From assembly GCA_030428385.1 (NCBI GenBank), contig JAUIDY010000007.1, positions 24,719 through 88,718 of the forward strand: DNA of 64,000 bases, read 5' to 3'. Shown piece after piece: positions 19,262-28,937 of this stretch; position 1 is the stretch's first letter, and every line of letters begins with the position of its first letter. The notes under the pieces are model-generated. The model was not told where the DNA came from. It saw only the letters and a list, made by a program, of their open reading frames with translations, and ran no database searches. Origin of the DNA: Rhodothermia bacterium. Its GTDB lineage: Bacteria > Bacteroidota > Rhodothermia > Rhodothermales > JAAAOL01. A program made the translations under genes and the position numbers.

Positions 19262-19312
19262 GAAAGGGAGAAGGGGAGAGTGGGAGTATGGGGGTGTGGG
19301 AGAAGGGGAGAG
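19262..19312. repeat. G-rich low-complexity short tandem repeats
   Basis: Irregular repeats of GGGAGA and GGGAGTGTGGG-type units on the plus strand upstream of the first GH26 gene. Similar sequence lies at 35966-36014, upstream of the GH9 gene. No function can be assigned. Confidence 0.55.
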
Positions 19313-19379
19313 AAGCACGAATCGGCGATTCAATCCCTCACATTCTATTTGGCACGTTCTCAAGACGTTCGAAGAGGTT

Positions 19380-20636
19380 ATGTTAACCGCCCCCTGGAGG
19401 AGGCTGTCGCGCAGCGACTGGGGGTGTAAACAAGGTTGGCACACCCTCCGACTCCGATTTCATCAGAGCCACCTCCCTCACGGGAGGCGTTTTTCAGGGG
19501 TTTGGGTTTTTCTACTCTCCGTCATCCTCTTCGCTGGTTGCGCCTCCAGCGGCCTGCAACACGTCAACCTCGCCGATGACGACGCCAATACGCTGACGAA
19601 GCGGCTGTTTGTAAACATGCAGGAGATCGCGCCGGAGACGGTGATGTTTGGGCACCACGATGCCCTCGCGTATGGCTACACGTGGCGCGGCGAGCCGGGG
19701 CGCTCGGACGTGATGGAGGTGACGGGGTCGTACCCGGCGGTGTATGGCTGGGACGCGAGTCGGCTGTTCCGGCGTGGTGCACCGAGTGAGCGTGGGGCGG
19801 CGCAACTGCGGGAATGGATCCTCGAAGGCTACGCCCGCGGTGGCGTGGCGACGCTCTGCTGGCATAAGCCCAACCCCGTCACCAACACCCACTCGTGGGA
19901 TACCACCCGTGCTGTTTTTGCAATGTTGCCCGGTGGCACACACCACGACGCATACAAACAAAAGCTGGATTACCTCGCCGATTTCCTGCACAGCCTCGAA
20001 GTGAAAGAAGGCTTCTGGATCTTTGGCAAAACGACGCGCGTGCCGGTCATTTTCCGCCCGTTCCACGAGCACACCGGAAGCTGGTTCTGGTGGGGCGAGC
20101 GGCATGCCACCATCGACGAGTTTGTGGGGCTGTGGCGCTTTACCGTGGAATACCTGCGCGACGTAAAAGGCGTGGACAACCTGCTCTACGCCTACTCCAC
20201 CGACGTCTTCGACGCCAAAGAAGACTACCTCGAACGGTACCCCGGCGACGACTATATCGACATGCTGGCGTTTGACGACTACCACAGCATCACCTCTGCC
20301 GAGCACCGCGACGTGCTGATGAACCGCCTGCGCATGGTGGTGGAGATGGCCGAGGAGCGGGGCAAGCTGTCGGCGCTCAGCGAGACGGGCGTCGAAGCCA
20401 TTCCCGACTCGACGTGGTGGACCAACGTGCTGCTGCCCGGAATCAAGGCGGACTCGGTGGGCAAGCGGATCTCTTTTGTGCTGGTGTGGCGCAACGCCCA
20501 TGGCGAGACGGACCGCCCGAACCACTTTTACGCGTCGTACCCCGGCCACCCCAGTGCGCCCGACTTCGTGAAATTCAAAGAGGACCCGTTTGTGCTTTTT
20601 GAAGATGAATTGCCCGATCTGTACCGCAAGCCGTGA
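19380..20636 (+). CDS. GH26 beta-mannanase/mannobiohydrolase lipoprotein, copy 1
   Basis: The GH26 TIM barrel spans residues about 65-410 counted from the ATG at 19380. Glu230 in RPFHEHTGSWFWWG is the acid/base and Glu335 in ALSETG the nucleophile. A lipoprotein signal LLSVILFAGC precedes the mature Cys54. Enzymes of this family cleave internal or mannobiosyl beta-1,4-mannan bonds, and the lipid anchor places it in the periplasm or on the surface. The start is uncertain. No ATG, GTG or TTG lies close to the signal peptide, and the ATG used gives about 33 extra residues encoded by repeat-like DNA (19385-19500). It shares a 58-base identical stretch with the second GH26 gene. Confidence 0.88.
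   Translation: MLTAPWRRLSRSDWGCKQGWHTLRLRFHQSHLPHGRRFSGVWVFLLSVILFAGCASSGLQHVNLADDDANTLTKRLFVNMQEIAPETVMFGHHDALAYGYTWRGEPGRSDVMEVTGSYPAVYGWDASRLFRRGAPSERGAAQLREWILEGYARGGVATLCWHKPNPVTNTHSWDTTRAVFAMLPGGTHHDAYKQKLDYLADFLHSLEVKEGFWIFGKTTRVPVIFRPFHEHTGSWFWWGERHATIDEFVGLWRFTVEYLRDVKGVDNLLYAYSTDVFDAKEDYLERYPGDDYIDMLAFDDYHSITSAEHRDVLMNRLRMVVEMAEERGKLSALSETGVEAIPDSTWWTNVLLPGIKADSVGKRISFVLVWRNAHGETDRPNHFYASYPGHPSAPDFVKFKEDPFVLFEDELPDLYRKP
19385..19500. repeat. Hairpin-forming dispersed repeat overlapping the 5' end of GH26 copy 1
   Basis: Two imperfect hairpins are seen: CCCCCTGGAGGAGGCTGTCG paired loosely with a following ACTGGGGG, and CCTCCCTCACGGGAGG followed by CGTTTTTCAGGGG. Composition and translation are unlike coding DNA. 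It seems to have replaced the original start region of the GH26 gene. Confidence 0.5.
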
Positions 20637-20690
20637 TGAGAAGTCATGATGAGATCGACTTCCAGCATTTCCGCTTTCCTTCTTGATCCT

Positions 20691-20732
20691 CCCCCCAACC
20701 CCCTCCTTACTTCGTAAAGAGGGGGAGAAGCG
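20691..20732. repeat. Hairpin repeat between GH26 copy 1 and the aldo/keto reductase
   Basis: CCCCCTCCTTACTTCG followed by TAAAGAGGGGGAG can fold into a stem with a short loop. It resembles the CCCTCTCCC/GGGAGAGGG hairpin at 46785-46807 in style and position (intergenic). Confidence 0.5.
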
Positions 20733-20759
20733 ACTTTCTGAAATTCCAAGTTTTCCTCC

Positions 20760-21770
20760 ATGCTAAAACGACAACCGAGCGCCACGCGCTACGACACCAT
20801 GACCTACCGCCGCTGCGGCCGCAGCGGCCTGAAGCTCCCGGCAATCTCGCTGGGGTTGTGGCACAACTTCGGCGGCGTGGACCGTCTGGCCGACGCCCGC
20901 GCCATGGTGTGGCACGCCTTTGATATCGGCATCACGCATTTCGACCTTGCCAACAACTACGGTCCGCCGCGTGGCTCCGCCGAGGCAACCCTCGGGCGCA
21001 TCCTCGCCGACGACCTCGGCAGTTACCGCGACGAACTGATCATCTCGACCAAGGCGGGCTACGATATGTGGGAGGGGCCGTATGGCGACTTCGGCTCGCG
21101 CAAGTACCTGCTTGCCAGCCTCGACCAGAGCCTGAAGCGGCTGGGGTTGGACTACGTCGATATTTATTACCACCACCGCCCCGACCCCGACACGCCGCTG
21201 GAAGAAACGATGGGCGCGCTGGATCAGGCGGTGCGGCAGGGCAAGGCGCTGTACGTTGGCATCTCGAACTACCCCGCCGACAAGACCCGCGAGGCGGCGC
21301 AGATCCTGCGGTCGCTGGGCACGCCGTGCCTCATCCATCAACCCAAATACAGTATGTTCGACCGCTGGGTGGAAGACGGTCTGCTGGACGCGCTGGACGA
21401 CGAAGGCATCGGCGGGATTGTGTTTTCGCCGCTGGCGCAGGGCATGTTGACGAACAAATACCTCGGCGGTGGTATCCCCGACGGCTCGCGGGCCAGCAAG
21501 GCGCACGGCTTTCTGCGGCCTGAGGCCCTGACGGATGCGCGGCTGGCTCAGATCCGTCAGCTTAATGACGTGGCGCAGGCGCGGGGCCAGACGCTGGCGC
21601 AGATGGCGCTCGCGTGGGTGCTGCGGCATCCGCAGATCACCTCGGCGCTGGTGGGCGCGAGCCGTGTGGCGCAGCTTGACGACAACATCGCCGCCCTGAA
21701 TGCGCCGCCGTTCAGCGACGAGGAGTTGCAGACGATTGAACAGATTCTTTCTGGAGATCTCGAAACATGA
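20760..21770 (+). CDS. Aldo/keto reductase, YghZ / L-glyceraldehyde 3-phosphate reductase type
   Basis: The 336-residue cytoplasmic protein shows the AKR barrel with the catalytic tetrad in place: Asp in HFDLANNYG, Tyr of the same segment, Lys in STKAGYDMW and His in YYHHRPDPD. The NADPH-binding C-terminal part includes GASRVAQLDDNIAAL. The stretches GPPRGSAEATLGRIL and DFGSRKYLLASLDQSLKRL are typical of the YghZ subgroup, which reduces L-glyceraldehyde 3-phosphate and methylglyoxal. It may instead reduce a sugar-derived aldehyde in this pathway. It separates the two GH26 genes and has no signal peptide. An inner ATG 13 codons downstream is possible. Confidence 0.85.
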   Translation: MLKRQPSATRYDTMTYRRCGRSGLKLPAISLGLWHNFGGVDRLADARAMVWHAFDIGITHFDLANNYGPPRGSAEATLGRILADDLGSYRDELIISTKAGYDMWEGPYGDFGSRKYLLASLDQSLKRLGLDYVDIYYHHRPDPDTPLEETMGALDQAVRQGKALYVGISNYPADKTREAAQILRSLGTPCLIHQPKYSMFDRWVEDGLLDALDDEGIGGIVFSPLAQGMLTNKYLGGGIPDGSRASKAHGFLRPEALTDARLAQIRQLNDVAQARGQTLAQMALAWVLRHPQITSALVGASRVAQLDDNIAALNAPPFSDEELQTIEQILSGDLET

Positions 21771-21772
21771 AC

Positions 21773-21935
21773 CGTCATTTGCTGCGCGTCAAGTTGCATC
21801 CGTTCGGATGCGTCATTTGCCCTTACGGGCTGTCATTGGTTGTCTGCTACCAGCGATGCAAAATGACAACCAATGACGCAGGCGCCGCCTGCCAATGACA
21901 TGGGCGTAGCCCGTAACTGACGCGCAGCCAATGAC
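21773..21935. repeat. Array of GTCATTKG modules separated by mini-hairpins
   Basis: The octamer GTCATT(T/G)G or its complement CCAATGAC occurs repeatedly, separated by short perfect hairpins such as GCATCCGTTCGGATGC, GCCCTTACGGGC and GCAGGCGCCGCCTGC. The left half runs in one direction and the right half in the other, with GTCATTGGTTGT and ACAACCAATGAC facing each other around 21832-21876. The last module overlaps the upstream ATG (21931) of the second GH26 gene. Confidence 0.8.
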
Positions 21936-21951
21936 CATACCCTCCTTTTTT

Positions 21952-23127
21952 ATGCTTCATCCCCATAAACACCGAACCAACCTCGCTGGTATGCTGGCGG
22001 CGCTCGCGCTGCTGCTGTTCGTGAGCGCTTGCGCCGGTACGTCCAACCTCTATTCCGATGTGAACCTCGTTGACCCCAATGCCACCACCGAGACGAAGGC
22101 GCTGTATGCCAACTTGAAAGAGGTCTCGCAGACCCACGTGCTCTTCGGGCATCAGGATGATCTGGCGTATGGCGTGACGTGGCGTCGTGAGGCGGGACGC
22201 TCGGACGTGCATGACGTGACGGGCGCGTATCCAGCGGTCTACGGATGGGAACTGGGCGACCTCGAACACGGCGCGCTCGAAAACCTCGATCAGGTCAACT
22301 TCGAGGAGATGAAGGGCTGGATCAAGGAAGGCTATAAGCGAGGAGGGGTCGTCACGCTGTCGTGGCACATGAACAACCCGGCGACAGGCGGCAACGCGTG
22401 GGACACCGGACGCGCCATCCAGGCGATCCTGCCCGGCGGCGAGAAACACGAGATGTACACCGAATGGCTCGACCGCTTCGCCGACTTTGTGGATGACCTC
22501 AAGGTCGGCTCGTTCCAATGGCTCGGCTTCGGGACGCATGTGCCGGTCATTTTCCGCCCGTTCCACGAGCACACCGGAAGCTGGTTCTGGTGGGGCGGGC
22601 GCAACGTCACGCCGGAAGAATATGTCGAGCTGTGGCGCTTTACCGTCGACTACCTGCGCGACGAAAAAGGCATCCGCAACCTCATCTACGCCTACTCCAC
22701 CGACGTCTTCGATAGCGAGGAAGACTACCTGCGCTTCTATCCCGGCGACGAATATGTGGACATGCTGGGCTACGACGACTACCACGCGCTCAGTTCAGAT
22801 GAAACCGTGGCGACGATGACCAACCGCCTGCGCATGCTGGTGCAGATGGCCGAGGCCCGCGGCATGATCGCAGCGCTGACCGAGACCGGCAGCGAAGGCA
22901 TTCCCTACGAAACGTGGTGGACCGACCGCCTGCTCAAAGCCATCACCGATGACCCGGTGGCGCGGCGTATTGCTTATGCGCTGGTGTGGCGCAACGGCAA
23001 CCAAGAAACCCATCCGGGTCACCACTATGCACCGTATGCAGGCCATTCGAGCGCGCCCAACTTTATCGAATTCTATCAGGACCCGTTTGTCTTATTTGGC
23101 GACGGATTGCCCGAACTCTACGACTGA
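21952..23127 (+). CDS. GH26 beta-mannanase/mannobiohydrolase lipoprotein, copy 2
   Basis: The ATG at 21952 is chosen over one at 21931 because the latter lies inside a repeat module. The protein has 391 residues with a lipobox in LLLFVSACAG, then a GH26 barrel with Glu206 in RPFHEHTGSWFWWG (acid/base) and Glu311 in ALTETGSEG (nucleophile). WFWWG and YDDYHALSS are further family markers. It is paralogous to the 19380-20636 enzyme, with 58 identical bases covering the acid/base motif. Paired GH26 enzymes in mannan loci commonly split labour between an endo-mannanase and a mannobiose-releasing enzyme, but which is which cannot be told here. Confidence 0.9.
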   Translation: MLHPHKHRTNLAGMLAALALLLFVSACAGTSNLYSDVNLVDPNATTETKALYANLKEVSQTHVLFGHQDDLAYGVTWRREAGRSDVHDVTGAYPAVYGWELGDLEHGALENLDQVNFEEMKGWIKEGYKRGGVVTLSWHMNNPATGGNAWDTGRAIQAILPGGEKHEMYTEWLDRFADFVDDLKVGSFQWLGFGTHVPVIFRPFHEHTGSWFWWGGRNVTPEEYVELWRFTVDYLRDEKGIRNLIYAYSTDVFDSEEDYLRFYPGDEYVDMLGYDDYHALSSDETVATMTNRLRMLVQMAEARGMIAALTETGSEGIPYETWWTDRLLKAITDDPVARRIAYALVWRNGNQETHPGHHYAPYAGHSSAPNFIEFYQDPFVLFGDGLPELYD

Positions 23128-23171
23128 GGCCATAGGCCCGCCTCCAGAGGGGAGTTAAGAAGCACGGCGAC

Positions 23172-24710
23172 ATGATTTTGCGGTCTTTGTCCATAGGATC
23201 TCTGCTTTTGCTGGTTCTTGCTGGTTGCCAGCACGACGTGGAAGAAGAAAAGGCGGAAGCCGCGACCGCCTTCCAGAACGTCGTGGTCATCATCGGCGAT
23301 GACCATGCCGCCCACGCTGTAGGCGCCTATGGAAACCCGCACATCCGCACGCCCCATATCGACCGGATGGCGCAGCGTGGGGTGCGTTTTACGCAGGCGT
23401 ATGCCAATGCGCCCCTGTGCAGCGCCTCGCGGCAGTCCATGCTCACGGGGCGCTATCCGCATGCTGCGGGCGTCACCCTGCTCCGTACCTCGTTCCCCGA
23501 CGCGCAGGTGACCATTGCCGAGCACCTGAAGGACTATAACTTCCAGACCGGGGTGATCGGCAAGACCCATTTTAATAATGCCGGCAGCCACGGCTTCGAT
23601 ACCGTCATCGGTCGCGGTCAGTGGCAGGAAGCCCTGGAAGAGAATCCACCGGCTCCGTTGGCCGACAGCCTCGACACGTACGGGGCGTGGCGGCCTTTTG
23701 TGGACCCGGCGGCGGTGTGGCTCAATGCCGCGGCCAAACCGCTTCCCCTGCACGATGAAGACATGGAAGACACCTTTTATGCACGGGCAGCAGCCGACTT
23801 TCTCGAAGCCAACCAGCAAAACCGCTTCCTCCTCTGGGTAGGCTTCCACAATCCCCACTCGCCGTTCAATTTTCCCGTCGAGTTTGAAGGGCGGTTTCAG
23901 CCGGAAGACATGACGGTACCCGAGGGCAGCCCCGAAGACGACCGATGGATCCCGCAGGTGTTCAAAAGCCTTACCGACGAAGAGAAGCGCGGCATCATGG
24001 CGGCCTACTACACGTCGGTGGAGCATATGGACAAAAACGTGGGGCTTATTCTCGATCAGGTCGACGCCTTGGGACTCGACGACCGAACGCTGGTGATTTA
24101 TGTAGGCGATCAAGGGTACCTGCTAGGCCATCACAAGCGGTTTGAGAAACACATGATGTGGGAGGAAGCGATTCGGTCCCCCTTGGTTGTGCAAGCGGCG
24201 GGGCAGTACGGCCAAGACCGGCGCAGCGATGTGTTCACCGAGTTCGTCGACCTGACGCCCACCATCCTCGATGCGCTGGCGGTGGACCCGCTGCCCTCAG
24301 CCCAAGGCCAAAGCCTCATGCCCGTGCTCACCGGGCAGATAGAGCAGCACAAAGAGCTGGTATTCTCCGAGTTTCTCGTGGACAACAAAGCCATGGTGCG
24401 CAACGCGCAGTGGAAATACATCTTCACCACAGGCACCCGCGATTTGGGGCAGGGCTACGAGACCGGGCATCCACCGCCGGGCATCACACACCGCTTGTAC
24501 AACCTGGAGGCAGATCCGGGTGAGACCACGAACGTGGCAACGCGACCTGAAAACGAAGCGGTGCTGCTCGAACTACAACAGGCGATGGTGAACCTGTTTC
24601 GCAACACCGACCCCCGGGCCGGTGCTATCCCAGACAGCCTCACCCTGGAAGCGCAGTTGACGCGCTTTTGCATCCCTCCCGATGAAGATGCGCAGATAGA
24701 AGCCCGGTAA
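23172..24710 (+). CDS. Type I sulfatase, lipoprotein
   Basis: The 512-residue protein has a lipoprotein signal (LLLLVLAGC) and an alkaline-phosphatase-like sulfatase fold: VVVIIGDDHAAHAVGAYG (metal-binding Asp pair), Cys83 in CSASRQSMLTGR as the formylglycine precursor, WVGFHNPHSPF and YVGDQGYLLGHH. The core motif is CSASR with Ala in place of the commoner Pro, which still fits the C-X-(P/A)-S-R rule. Such enzymes hydrolyse sulfate esters on carbohydrates in the periplasm or on the cell surface. It lies 44 bases after the second GH26 gene, so sulfated mannan is a possible substrate. A formylglycine-generating enzyme is not seen in the window. Confidence 0.88.
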   Translation: MILRSLSIGSLLLLVLAGCQHDVEEEKAEAATAFQNVVVIIGDDHAAHAVGAYGNPHIRTPHIDRMAQRGVRFTQAYANAPLCSASRQSMLTGRYPHAAGVTLLRTSFPDAQVTIAEHLKDYNFQTGVIGKTHFNNAGSHGFDTVIGRGQWQEALEENPPAPLADSLDTYGAWRPFVDPAAVWLNAAAKPLPLHDEDMEDTFYARAAADFLEANQQNRFLLWVGFHNPHSPFNFPVEFEGRFQPEDMTVPEGSPEDDRWIPQVFKSLTDEEKRGIMAAYYTSVEHMDKNVGLILDQVDALGLDDRTLVIYVGDQGYLLGHHKRFEKHMMWEEAIRSPLVVQAAGQYGQDRRSDVFTEFVDLTPTILDALAVDPLPSAQGQSLMPVLTGQIEQHKELVFSEFLVDNKAMVRNAQWKYIFTTGTRDLGQGYETGHPPPGITHRLYNLEADPGETTNVATRPENEAVLLELQQAMVNLFRNTDPRAGAIPDSLTLEAQLTRFCIPPDEDAQIEAR

Positions 24711-24807
24711 CCATATTAGTACCGGCGCGTGCTGCTGTGTCGATGCGGCGGATCGCACCGGGATCAATCGAACGACCCCCAACCATACGCAAACATAGAG
24801 CGAACCC

Positions 24808-27699
24808 ATGCAAGCGTTCTCGTCCTTTTCGCGTCTCTTTGTTGTCCTGCTGGCAGCACTTTTTGTTGTTGCGCCCTCGGTGGCCCAGGAGCGGCTGGAC
24901 CGCGTGGCCTTTAACAACAGCGAACTGTTTCTGAGTGGCGGCAACGTCGCGTGGATCAACTTCGCGCGCGACATCGGCCCTGGCCCTACGAACCTGCCCG
25001 TGTTCAACGGCATGTTTGAGGAGTTGCACAACAACGGCGGCAACGCCATGCGCCTGTGGCTGCACACGACCGGCGCGGCGTCGCCCGAGTTCGACGGCTC
25101 CGAAGTGATCGGCCCCGGCGAGGGCACCATCGACGACCTGCGCGCCATCCTCGACGCAGCGTGGGAGCACGAGATCGGCATGATCCTGTGCCTGTGGTCG
25201 TTCGATATGCTGCGCATCTCCAACGGCTCGCTCATCACCGACCGCGCCTACGACCTGCTCACCGACCCGACGATGACGCAGACCTACATCGACAATGCGC
25301 TCATCCCGATGGTGGACGAACTGAAGGGCCACCCCGCCATCATCGCGTGGGAAATCTTCAACGAGCCCGAAGGCATGAGCAACGAGCACGGCTGGAACTT
25401 CAACCGCCACGTGGCCATGAACGACATCCAGCGCTTCATCAACCTGACCGCAGGCGCGATCCACCGCACCGATCCCGAAGCGACGGTCACGAACGGCTCC
25501 TGGGCCTTCATCGCTTCCAGCGACCGCACGCTGGGCAAACGCCCCGACGAGCCGCAACGCGCCGCCGACCTCTCTGCGGCCCAACTCGAAACCATCCGCG
25601 AAAGCCTCTCCACCAAATACCGCCACGACTTCACGCTCGACGACACCAAAGATTTCTACGACGCGCTGCACACCAGCCAGGGCAACTTCAATTACTACAC
25701 CGACGCCCGCCTGATCGCGGCAGGCGGCGACCCCGACGGCTACCTCGACATCTACACCGTCCACTACTACGAATGGGCCGGGACGAGCCTGTCGCCGTTC
25801 CACCACACCGCCGACGAATGGGGGCTCGATAAGCCGCTGGCGATGGCGGAGTTTTTTATGGGCGGCGGCGACGATGGCAACCCGGACCAGGCGTTCGGCA
25901 TCCCGTGGCAGGACCTCTACACGACGCTGTATGATGGCGGGTATGCCGGGGCGCTCGCGTGGCAGTGGTTTAATTATCCTACCAGCGCCGAAGGCGTCGT
26001 CAACTGGCCCCGCATTCTCGACAACACGCAGACGATCTGGGAATTGTACCCCGACGCTGTCGACATCGACCCCGGCCTGCGCATTGGTTCGTTTACCGCC
26101 AATCCGCCCAATGTAGAAGAAGGCCAGAGCAGCGTACTTTCGTGGAGTACCTCCGGTGCCGTGACCGTCACGCTGGACGGCGCATCGGTGGATCTGGACG
26201 GCTCGATGGAGGTGTTTCCCACCGAAGAAACCACCTACACGCTCGTTGCCACCGACGAAAATGCCGAGAGCATCACCCGCGAAGTGACCGTCGGCGTGCT
26301 CGATCCCGACGAAGTCAACCGGGCGCTGGGTGGCCAGGCGGTTGCGTCCACCATCGAGACGTGTTGTGGCAGTCCGCTAAGTGCCGAACTCGCCTTCGAC
26401 GGCGACATCAACACGCGCTGGAGCAGCGAGTGGCAGGACGGCTTCGCCGACGCGGATCCCGACGACGAATGGATCTACGTGGACCTCGGCGAAGCGTATG
26501 CCATTAACCAGATCACGCTGCGGTGGGAAGTGGCCTATGGCTCGGGCTACAACATCGACGTGTCGTACGACGCGCAGTTTTGGACGACGGTGCATGAGGA
26601 GCGCAGCAGCAACGGCGCGACCGACGAAATCATCTTCGACACGCCCGTGAATGCCCGCTACGTGCGCATGTACGGCGTCGAGCGGGCCACCGAGTACGGC
26701 TATTCGCTCTGGGAAATGCAGGTTTTCGGGCTGGTATCTACATTGCGCCCACCGACTGTCGCCGTGACGGGGCCGCTGGATGGAAGCATCGTCGCACCGG
26801 GCAGCAGCCTCGTGCTCACCGCCGACGCCGCCGATGAAGACGGGGCGGTCGAAAACGTCGCGTTTTACGTAAATGGCGAAATGATTGCGGAAGTCACCAA
26901 TGCCCCGTTTGAAGTGGCGTGGTCCGACGTGCCCGAAGGGGCGCACACCATTTCCGCCGTTGTGACCGACAGCGACGGCATCACCGTTGCGTCCTCGGTG
27001 TCCCACGTTTTCGCCACCTCCACCGAAAACTTCCAACGGTTCGAGGCCGAGGATGCGGTCTTTGAGGGCGATATTTTGTCGGAGAGCATGGTGACGGGGG
27101 CGACGGGCGGCAGCTACCTCTTCATGCGCGACAACGGCACCATCACCTTCGACGACGTGACCGTGAGCACCGCGGGCGACTACCTCATCACCTTCCGGTA
27201 TTACCTGCCGTTTGGCTTCAAGGCGCAATATCTCCTTGTGAACGGCGAACAGGTGGCCGAGGTGGGCTTCAACGAGCCGCAGGAGGTGTGGCAGGAGCGC
27301 GGCGTGCGCGTGCCGCTCCAGGCCGGAGCCAACACCATCGCCCTCGAAAAATTCTGGGGCTGGATGTATTTCGACAACATGGGCCTCGACGTGGAGGCGC
27401 TGAGCGTGGGCACCGACGATGACGTGACGCTGCCCGCCGACTTCGCGCTTGATCAGAATTATCCGAACCCGTTTAATCCCTCGACCACGATTTCCTATGC
27501 CATCCCCGAAGCCTCGCGGGTGCGGTTGGAAGTCTTCGATGTGATGGGCCGCCGCGTAGCAACGTTGGTGGACGGGCCGCTGCCCGCAGGCACCTACACC
27601 GCCCCTTTCGATGCCACTAACCTGGCGAGTGGCCTGTATTTCTACCGGCTGCAAGCGGGCGCTTTTGCCCAGACGCGCCGCATGGTGCTCCTGCGGTGA
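24808..27699 (+). CDS. Secreted GH5-like (clan A) glycoside hydrolase with CBMs and T9SS sorting domain
   Basis: This 963-residue modular protein has a signal peptide ending VAPSVAQ. A TIM-barrel hydrolase occupies residues about 25-415, with Glu186 in EIFNEPEG (acid/base) and Glu348 in MAEFFMGG (nucleophile). An Ig-like linker (about 424-500), an F5/8 type C/CBM32-like domain (about 502-641, RWSSEWQDG and [14 protein letters not shown]), another Ig-like domain (about 650-738), a CBM35-like module starting [11 protein letters not shown] (about 742-865) and a T9SS domain (about 870-963, [12 protein letters not shown]) follow. It should act outside the cell or on its surface. Mannan specificity comes from context. 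The subfamily could not be assigned by eye. Confidence 0.85.
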   Translation: MQAFSSFSRLFVVLLAALFVVAPSVAQERLDRVAFNNSELFLSGGNVAWINFARDIGPGPTNLPVFNGMFEELHNNGGNAMRLWLHTTGAASPEFDGSEVIGPGEGTIDDLRAILDAAWEHEIGMILCLWSFDMLRISNGSLITDRAYDLLTDPTMTQTYIDNALIPMVDELKGHPAIIAWEIFNEPEGMSNEHGWNFNRHVAMNDIQRFINLTAGAIHRTDPEATVTNGSWAFIASSDRTLGKRPDEPQRAADLSAAQLETIRESLSTKYRHDFTLDDTKDFYDALHTSQGNFNYYTDARLIAAGGDPDGYLDIYTVHYYEWAGTSLSPFHHTADEWGLDKPLAMAEFFMGGGDDGNPDQAFGIPWQDLYTTLYDGGYAGALAWQWFNYPTSAEGVVNWPRILDNTQTIWELYPDAVDIDPGLRIGSFTANPPNVEEGQSSVLSWSTSGAVTVTLDGASVDLDGSMEVFPTEETTYTLVATDENAESITREVTVGVLDPDEVNRALGGQAVASTIETCCGSPLSAELAFDGDINTRWSSEWQDGFADADPDDEWIYVDLGEAYAINQITLRWEVAYGSGYNIDVSYDAQFWTTVHEERSSNGATDEIIFDTPVNARYVRMYGVERATEYGYSLWEMQVFGLVSTLRPPTVAVTGPLDGSIVAPGSSLVLTADAADEDGAVENVAFYVNGEMIAEVTNAPFEVAWSDVPEGAHTISAVVTDSDGITVASSVSHVFATSTENFQRFEAEDAVFEGDILSESMVTGATGGSYLFMRDNGTITFDDVTVSTAGDYLITFRYYLPFGFKAQYLLVNGEQVAEVGFNEPQEVWQERGVRVPLQAGANTIALEKFWGWMYFDNMGLDVEALSVGTDDDVTLPADFALDQNYPNPFNPSTTISYAIPEASRVRLEVFDVMGRRVATLVDGPLPAGTYTAPFDATNLASGLYFYRLQAGAFAQTRRMVLLR

Positions 27700-27719
27700 G
27701 GGCGTGGAAGGCAGAGAAC

Positions 27720-28874
27720 ATGTTTGCAAACGAGACGGAGCGCATGATGCAGGATCACGACGATTTTTTGGAGCAACCACCGCCCGTCACGGTGGAGCGC
27801 CTTGACCGCCGCCACTTTATGGTTAGGCTTGGTCAGACAACGGCTTTCATCATGGTGACGGGGGCGTCGGTGGGCACCCTGTTCGGGTGTCAGCGAGCAC
27901 CTGCCCCCGTACCCACGATGCAACCGGGCGAAGGCGAGCGCTGGTCATCGCAAAACGCGCTGCCGAACGCCGATGCTGCAGTGCTGCCGGTGGAAGGCAC
28001 ACGGCCCGAACTGACGCCGCTGGAGGATCACTACCGGATGTTTAACTACCCGGACTTGCCGACCCACACCCTCGACGACTGGCAACTGAGCGTCGGGGGG
28101 CTCGTGGAGGAGCCGTTCGTGTGGACGCTGGACGCCATCATGCAGCCCGATCCGCTGCACGCCTTTGTCACCCTGACCTGTATTTCCAACCCGGTCGGTG
28201 GTCCCTTGACCAGCACCACCCGCTGGACCGGCACCAGCTTGCAGCAGTTACTCCCCCAGTGGAACCTGAAGCCTGAGGCGACGCACCTGAAAATCCACGG
28301 CGCGGACGGGTTTTATGAAGTGGTCGCGCTCGAAACGATTCGGGCCGACGAGCGCGTGATGCTCGTTTATGCGTGGGACGGCGTCCCGCTTCCCATGGAC
28401 CACGGCTTCCCGCTCCGCATCTACATCCCCGATCGCTACGGCATGAAACAGCCCAAGTGGATCACCTCCATCGAGGCCACTGACCACTGGGAAGCTGGTT
28501 TTTCGGTGGCAAAGACGTGGGACAAAGACGCCATCATGGAAACCACGTCCGTCATTGACACCGTCGTCATAGACAAGGCCACGCCCGGGACGAACGCGTC
28601 GCTGCTGATCGGTGGCATCGCCCATGCCGGCGCCCGTGGGATTTCGAAGGTGGAGGTACAGGTCGATGGCGGCGACTGGGAAGAAGCGCAACTACGAATG
28701 CCGCTGTCGGAGTTGACGTGGGTGCTGTGGCGGTATGCCTGGCCGTTTCAGGAGGGTGCGCATACCATCGCCGTGCGTGCCTACGATGGCAGGGGTCAGC
28801 CGCAAGAAGTTGAGCCGTCGCCGCCCTACCCCGATGGTGCCACCGGGATTCACCAGGTAACCGAAACGGTTTGA
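27720..28874 (+). CDS. Molybdopterin-dependent oxidoreductase, sulfite oxidase family, Tat-exported
   Basis: Counted from the ATG at 27720 the protein has 384 residues. A GTG at 27696 overlapping the preceding gene is possible. Near the N terminus RRHFMVRLGQ followed by a hydrophobic stretch to LFGC looks like a twin-arginine signal, perhaps with a lipobox. The oxidoreductase domain (about 95-260) has Cys154 in TLTCISNPVGG as the expected molybdenum ligand and YGMKQPKWI late in the domain. A C-terminal immunoglobulin-like dimerisation domain (about 275-375) follows. The family oxidises or reduces small substrates in the periplasm. No haem or cytochrome partner is adjacent, so the electron acceptor and substrate are unknown. 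Confidence 0.85.
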   Translation: MFANETERMMQDHDDFLEQPPPVTVERLDRRHFMVRLGQTTAFIMVTGASVGTLFGCQRAPAPVPTMQPGEGERWSSQNALPNADAAVLPVEGTRPELTPLEDHYRMFNYPDLPTHTLDDWQLSVGGLVEEPFVWTLDAIMQPDPLHAFVTLTCISNPVGGPLTSTTRWTGTSLQQLLPQWNLKPEATHLKIHGADGFYEVVALETIRADERVMLVYAWDGVPLPMDHGFPLRIYIPDRYGMKQPKWITSIEATDHWEAGFSVAKTWDKDAIMETTSVIDTVVIDKATPGTNASLLIGGIAHAGARGISKVEVQVDGGDWEEAQLRMPLSELTWVLWRYAWPFQEGAHTIAVRAYDGRGQPQEVEPSPPYPDGATGIHQVTETV

Positions 28875-28891
28875 ACCCTAGAGACGGACCT

Positions 28892-28932
28892 ACCTGATAG
28901 ACCTGTGATTTGCTGACCTGATAGACCTGCGA
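28892..28932. repeat. Short tandem direct repeat before the exported epimerase gene
   Basis: ACCTGATAGACCTG(T/C)GA occurs twice with a 24-base period, six bases before the ATG at 28938. Function unknown. Confidence 0.6.
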
Positions 28933-28937
28933 CCAAC

